64,000 bases of DNA from Bacillota bacterium (GTDB lineage: Bacteria; Bacillota; Bacilli; Paenibacillales; NBRC-103111), in the NCBI GenBank assembly GCA_023386955.1, contig JAEWIS010000038.1, forward strand, positions 310,001 to 374,000, given 5' to 3'. The notes under the pieces are model-generated. The model searched no databases. It had not been told where the DNA came from and saw nothing but the letters and a program-made list of their open reading frames with translations. This document shows, piece by piece, positions 61,205 to 64,000 of the stretch. Made by a program: the position numbers and the translations under genes. Positions within the stretch are counted from its first letter, which is position 1, and the number at the start of each line of letters is the position of its first letter.

Positions 61205-62245
61205 ATGAAGTTGCAGCCAGTCATGCCCCATCCCCGATTGAAGGAGCTGAAATTCTCTTCCCGGTTTGCAGAGGGAATTTTATTTACATTTTTCATTGCT
61301 GCGGCAGGTTACGTCCTTGCCAAACTGCCCGGTTTAGACCGTGTGGGTCAAATGGCTTGCGCCATTGTGCTCGCAGTATTATATAGGCAGCTTCGCGGTT
61401 ATCCCGAAGAGCTCCGGTCAGGCATCCGCTTCTCCTCCACGACCCTGTTGCGGCTGGCCATTATCCTGTTCGGGCTGAAGCTTAATATCGCCATTGTGCT
61501 TCAGCAGGGTCCCGCTTTGTTGATCCGTGATGCAGCTGTCATTCTGTTCGCGCTTGGGATGACTCTTCTGCTGGCCCGGCTGTTCCGGGCGGATAGGTCA
61601 TTATCGTTCCTGCTTGCTATTGGCACCGGAGTGTGCGGCGCGGCAGCTATTGCCGCGGTTTCCCCCATCCTGAAATCCGAGGAGAAGGATACCGCAATGG
61701 CTGCAGGTTTGATTGCCTTGGTGGGCACCATTTTTGCCATCGGATATACGCTTTTGCTGCCTTTTTTGCCAATACCGTCTGAAGTGTATGGGGTGTGGAC
61801 AGGAAGCACCTTGCATGAAATTGCCCATGTAGTGCTTGCGGCAGCACCTGCCGGTGACTCTGCCATGACTGCCGCAATCCTCTCCAAGCTTGGCCGCGTT
61901 TTCCTGTTGATCCCATTATCATTTATCTTAGTGGCGGTCCATAAATGCATATGCAAAGGACAGAAACCGGCGGACAGCTCTGCAAAAGTCGCGCTCCCCT
62001 GGTTTTTGGCCGGTTTTATCGGCATGAGTTTGCTCAATAGCTATGTGCTGGGCACATATATCACTATACCTGCTCCTGTAATGGAGCAGATTTCGGTAAT
62101 CACCACCTTTTTATTGACGATGGCCATGGCGGGATTGGGTCTGAATGTGAACCTGAAGGAGCTCCGGGCCAAAGCACTTCGTCCACTTTACGCGATGGTG
62201 GTCACGTCGATTCTGTTATCTGCTCTGACCTATTTCACAATGTAA
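61205..62245 (+). CDS. YeiH-family membrane transporter (putative sulfate exporter family)
   Basis: 346 aa, about ten hydrophobic helices, UPF0324/Cons_hypoth698: RLAIILFGLKLNIAIV (about 86-101), GTGVCGAAAIAAVSPILKS (about 142-160), HEIAHVVLAA (about 206-215), and MAMAGLGLNVNLKELR (about 306-321). The family is annotated as putative sulfate or other anion exporters; transport is unproven. ATG 61205 with GGAGG 9 nt upstream. The in-frame start 57 nt earlier lies in the operator region. Confidence 0.86.
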   Translation: MKLQPVMPHPRLKELKFSSRFAEGILFTFFIAAAGYVLAKLPGLDRVGQMACAIVLAVLYRQLRGYPEELRSGIRFSSTTLLRLAIILFGLKLNIAIVLQQGPALLIRDAAVILFALGMTLLLARLFRADRSLSFLLAIGTGVCGAAAIAAVSPILKSEEKDTAMAAGLIALVGTIFAIGYTLLLPFLPIPSEVYGVWTGSTLHEIAHVVLAAAPAGDSAMTAAILSKLGRVFLLIPLSFILVAVHKCICKGQKPADSSAKVALPWFLAGFIGMSLLNSYVLGTYITIPAPVMEQISVITTFLLTMAMAGLGLNVNLKELRAKALRPLYAMVVTSILLSALTYFTM

Positions 62246-62262
62246 CTAATCCGCCGGCAGCA

Positions 62263-62299
62263 AAAAGCAATCCGCGCTTTACGCAGATTGCTTTTTCTT
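62263..62299. terminator. Bidirectional terminator between the transporter gene and sleB
   Basis: Stem AAAAAGCAATC / GATTGCTTTTT (62264-62274 with 62285-62295) with CGCGCTTTACGCA loop (inner GCG/CGC pairing), T-rich on both strands. Confidence 0.85.
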
Positions 62300-63106
62300 T
62301 TATTTACAGAAAATATGCTTGCCGATGGTTTTCACCTGCGGGCGGGTCCAGATCCACTTGGAGGTGGCTGTCACCGGATTGAAGTAATACAGGCAGCCTC
62401 CCGAAGGGTCCCATCCGGCAATGGCATCCTTGACGGCGCGTTTGGCATTTTCGTTGGGTGTCAGCCAAATTTGCCCGTCCGCTACCGCCGTAAACGCGCC
62501 CGGCTGGAAGATAACACCGGAAGCTGTGTTTGGAAAGGAAGGAGAACGGACCCGGTTCAAAATAACCGCCGCTACCGCCACTTGCCCTTCATACGGCTCT
62601 CCTCTGGACTCTCCGTATACGGCGTTGGCCATAATCCGGATATCATTCTCCGATAATCCCCCGTTATTGGACGGAGTCAGATTGGTGGGATTGCCGGTTG
62701 CCGTTTCCGTTACCCGGTCCCCGCCGCCAGAGCCGCCTCCCCCACCGCCGCCACCTGCGGTTTGCTTCGGTTCCGTCGGAGCCCAGGTTTTGGTCGCCTC
62801 CCACAGCTTCAGCTTGGTTTTGGGGCCGACAATACCATCCACCTTCATGCCGAATTTGTATTGGAAGTCCTTGACTCCACGGAGGGTCTGATAACCAAAA
62901 GAGCCGTCGATATTGCCGTTGTAATACCCGAGAAACTTCAGGCGCCCCTGCAGCTCATACACATCGTCGCCGGAAGCGCCATACCGGATGGTCTGTTTGC
63001 TGAACACATCCTCAGCGGCCTGGGGGTTTTCATGGTGCTTGAGCTGCATGCCGGCAAACAGCGAAACCAACAGCAGCACAGTAAATGCAATCAGTCGCTT
63101 GTTCAT
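62300..63106 (-). CDS. sleB: Spore cortex-lytic enzyme SleB
   Basis: 268 aa: signal/anchor helix (about 4-22), a peptidoglycan-binding domain (about 45-105, GASGDDVYELQGRLKFLGYYNG), a Gly-rich linker (eight Gly near residue 120), and a C-terminal hydrolase_2 domain (about 155-268) with the catalytic Glu in YGESRGEPYEGQVAVAAVILNRV (about 167). Lytic transglycosylase for cortex muramic-lactam during germination. No ypeB-like partner follows it; the terminator lies 1 nt after its stop. ATG 63106; an in-frame TTG 12 nt upstream is possible. Confidence 0.92.
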   Translation of the reverse strand: MNKRLIAFTVLLLVSLFAGMQLKHHENPQAAEDVFSKQTIRYGASGDDVYELQGRLKFLGYYNGNIDGSFGYQTLRGVKDFQYKFGMKVDGIVGPKTKLKLWEATKTWAPTEPKQTAGGGGGGGGSGGGDRVTETATGNPTNLTPSNNGGLSENDIRIMANAVYGESRGEPYEGQVAVAAVILNRVRSPSFPNTASGVIFQPGAFTAVADGQIWLTPNENAKRAVKDAIAGWDPSGGCLYYFNPVTATSKWIWTRPQVKTIGKHIFCK

Positions 63107-63222
63107 TGAGCGGACCAACCTTTCCTTCGGATGCTGTGTTTGTGATAGGGCTATTATTTGAAACCCAGGTTGGCTTTATACTTCAGACCCACGGATTAAC
63201 GTCCGGCGGTATGTACCGGTAC

Positions 63223-63269
63223 ACAAAAAAGACGGCCCCCGGCGAAAGTTTCGCGGCAGAGACCGTCCC
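63223..63269 (-). terminator. Terminator after the stress-protein gene
   Basis: Minus-strand hairpin GACGG...GCGAAACTTTCGC...CCGTC (63265-63229) followed by TTTTTT, immediately after repeat copy D. Confidence 0.8.
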
Positions 63270-63343
63270 CTTCCATAACTTGGTCCAAGCCAGAGGCCGG
63301 ATAAGTTATGGAAGCTTCGAATTTGACAAGGTCAAATTGAAGG
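63270..63343 (-). repeat. Bipartite hairpin element, copy D (3' side of the stress-protein gene)
   Basis: Minus strand: hairpin 1 CTTCAATTTGAC, loop CTT, GTCAAATT, bulged C, GAAG (63342-63315). Hairpin 2 directly follows, with perfect 12-bp arms CTTCCATAACTT/AAGTTATGGAAG (63314-63270) around the core ATCCGGCCTCTGGCTTGGAC. Confidence 0.7.
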
Positions 63344-63384
63344 TGTTATTCAGTTGTTCGGACGCTTTTAATTTGACATAGTCC

Positions 63385-64000
63385 TTACAATCTGGGCCCC
63401 GGCCGCTCCAGATCCCTTCTATCCCGGCGGGCTGCCTCAACCGTATCCGTATCCGCTCCGCCGTACTCCATGGCCTCATAAGCTGATTCGTCCACCAGAT
63501 TGCTCCGGCTTTCGTTGACCCCTGCGTATGAATCGGAGTTTAAGGAACCGTAGCTGCGGAAGATATCGAATACCCGCTGGCTTTTAGCAGGATCGCTTTC
63601 CACAATCACCAGGAATTTATTATCCTCTACATAATCGTTATAAAGCTGGGCCTGTTCTTCCGGGATACCCATCCCGATCAGTCCGCCCACGATACCGCCG
63701 GCGCTGGCGCCGATGGCTGCTCCTGCCAACGTGGCTGCAATCGGTCCTGCCGCCAGCAGCGGTCCAATACCCGGAATGGCCAATGCCCCCAACCCGGCCA
63801 ACAGCCCGGTTACACCGCCCAGAACACCGCCTGCGGTTGCACCTGTGGCTACACCCTCCGGAGCTTTGGTCTGCGTAGCTTCCTCAATAAAATCCGCATC
63901 GTCCCGTCTACGGCTGATAACCGAGATATCGTCGGGCGCATAGCCCAAGGACTTCAAATCCTCAATAGCCGAAATAGCAGCCTGCTCCGTTTCGAAAACA
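63385..64000 (-). CDS. General stress protein 17M-like (YflT domain), partial, 5' end beyond right edge
   Basis: At least 205 codons, open to the edge. The N-terminal part reads VFETEQAAISAIEDLKSLGY, a YflT/general-stress-17M-like start. A Gly/Ala-rich hydrophobic hairpin (about 45-105, GATAGGVLGGVTGLLAGLGA ... GASAGGIVGGLIG) and a second alpha-beta segment (LVIVESDPAKSQRVFDIFRSYG) follow, then a charged tail. The architecture is typical of low-temperature or salt-induced membrane-associated stress proteins. Function not established. Repeat copy D and a terminator follow its stop. Confidence 0.75.
   Translation of the reverse strand, partial: VFETEQAAISAIEDLKSLGYAPDDISVISRRRDDADFIEEATQTKAPEGVATGATAGGVLGGVTGLLAGLGALAIPGIGPLLAAGPIAATLAGAAIGASAGGIVGGLIGMGIPEEQAQLYNDYVEDNKFLVIVESDPAKSQRVFDIFRSYGSLNSDSYAGVNESRSNLVDESAYEAMEYGGADTDTVEAARRDRRDLERPGPRL

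Noticed and set aside
62300..63106. Gly-run in sleB as a frameshift or assembly artefact
   Set aside because: The frame is continuous through both domains; a Gly-rich linker between the binding and hydrolase domains is plausible.

Overview
The window is a 64-kb piece of a Gram-positive, endospore-forming bacterial chromosome. It most resembles Paenibacillaceae: GC is in the mid-50s by eye, and gene content and order follow the Bacillales. Sporulation and germination genes (dacB-spmA-spmB, ytfJ, spoVAA/AB/AF, spoVS, sleB), ResABCDE cytochrome c maturation, RicA, YmdB, RNase Y and the ymf genes all fit. There are no prophage, transposase, rRNA, tRNA or CRISPR signals. Almost every gene is on the minus strand; the exceptions are a membrane-anchored unknown (3571), T-box-controlled serA (4950) and a YeiH-type transporter (61205).

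Layout from left to right: a 2-oxoacid:ferredoxin oxidoreductase operon cut by the left edge (1-2376); a CPBP membrane protease and a 53-aa protein; an unknown membrane-anchored protein; a T-box leader and serA. Then comes the block rluB-resA-resB-resC-resD-resE with dacB-spmA-spmB upstream (6734-16663), followed by ytfJ/DUF2953, scpB-scpA and an FMN-riboswitch-controlled ribD-ribE-ribBA-ribH operon (to 23752). A CBS-domain membrane protein and a two-component system with a 7TMR-DISM-like kinase come next. Further on are ppiB, lysA, spoVAF, spoVAB and spoVAA, a sugar-phosphate-isomerase-like gene, ricA-miaB, an SDR/MarR pair and an orphan pduL. A second 2-oxoacid:ferredoxin oxidoreductase (korA-korB), an M19 dipeptidase, spoVS, ymdB, rny, recX, recA, cinA, pgsA, rimO and yajQ follow, then rodZ and the ymfK-J-I-H-F group. 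The right end has a LysR/YeiH divergon, sleB and a stress-protein gene cut by the edge.

Two gene blocks that are separate in Bacillus subtilis lie next to each other here: serA-res-rlu-spm-dac-scp-rib-ppiB-lysA-spoVA, and miaB-spoVS-ymdB-rny-recA-cinA-pgsA-ymf. Function is mostly housekeeping: serine, lysine and riboflavin synthesis, chromosome segregation, cytochrome c maturation, SOS repair and tRNA/ribosome modification, with spore-specific genes interspersed.

The most interesting unexplained signal is a bipartite hairpin element found just downstream of four genes (serA, rny, a lipoprotein gene and the stress-protein gene), always in the sense orientation. Its stems differ in sequence but remain paired, while a 20-nt core is conserved. 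Also notable are a 169-bp imperfect palindrome after spmB, a cluster of four 26-nt inverted and direct repeats upstream of recA, a probable ATT start codon on ymdB, an SDR with its catalytic triad substituted, a very short amidase-like protein next to spmB, and a spoVA cluster lacking AC, AD and AE.
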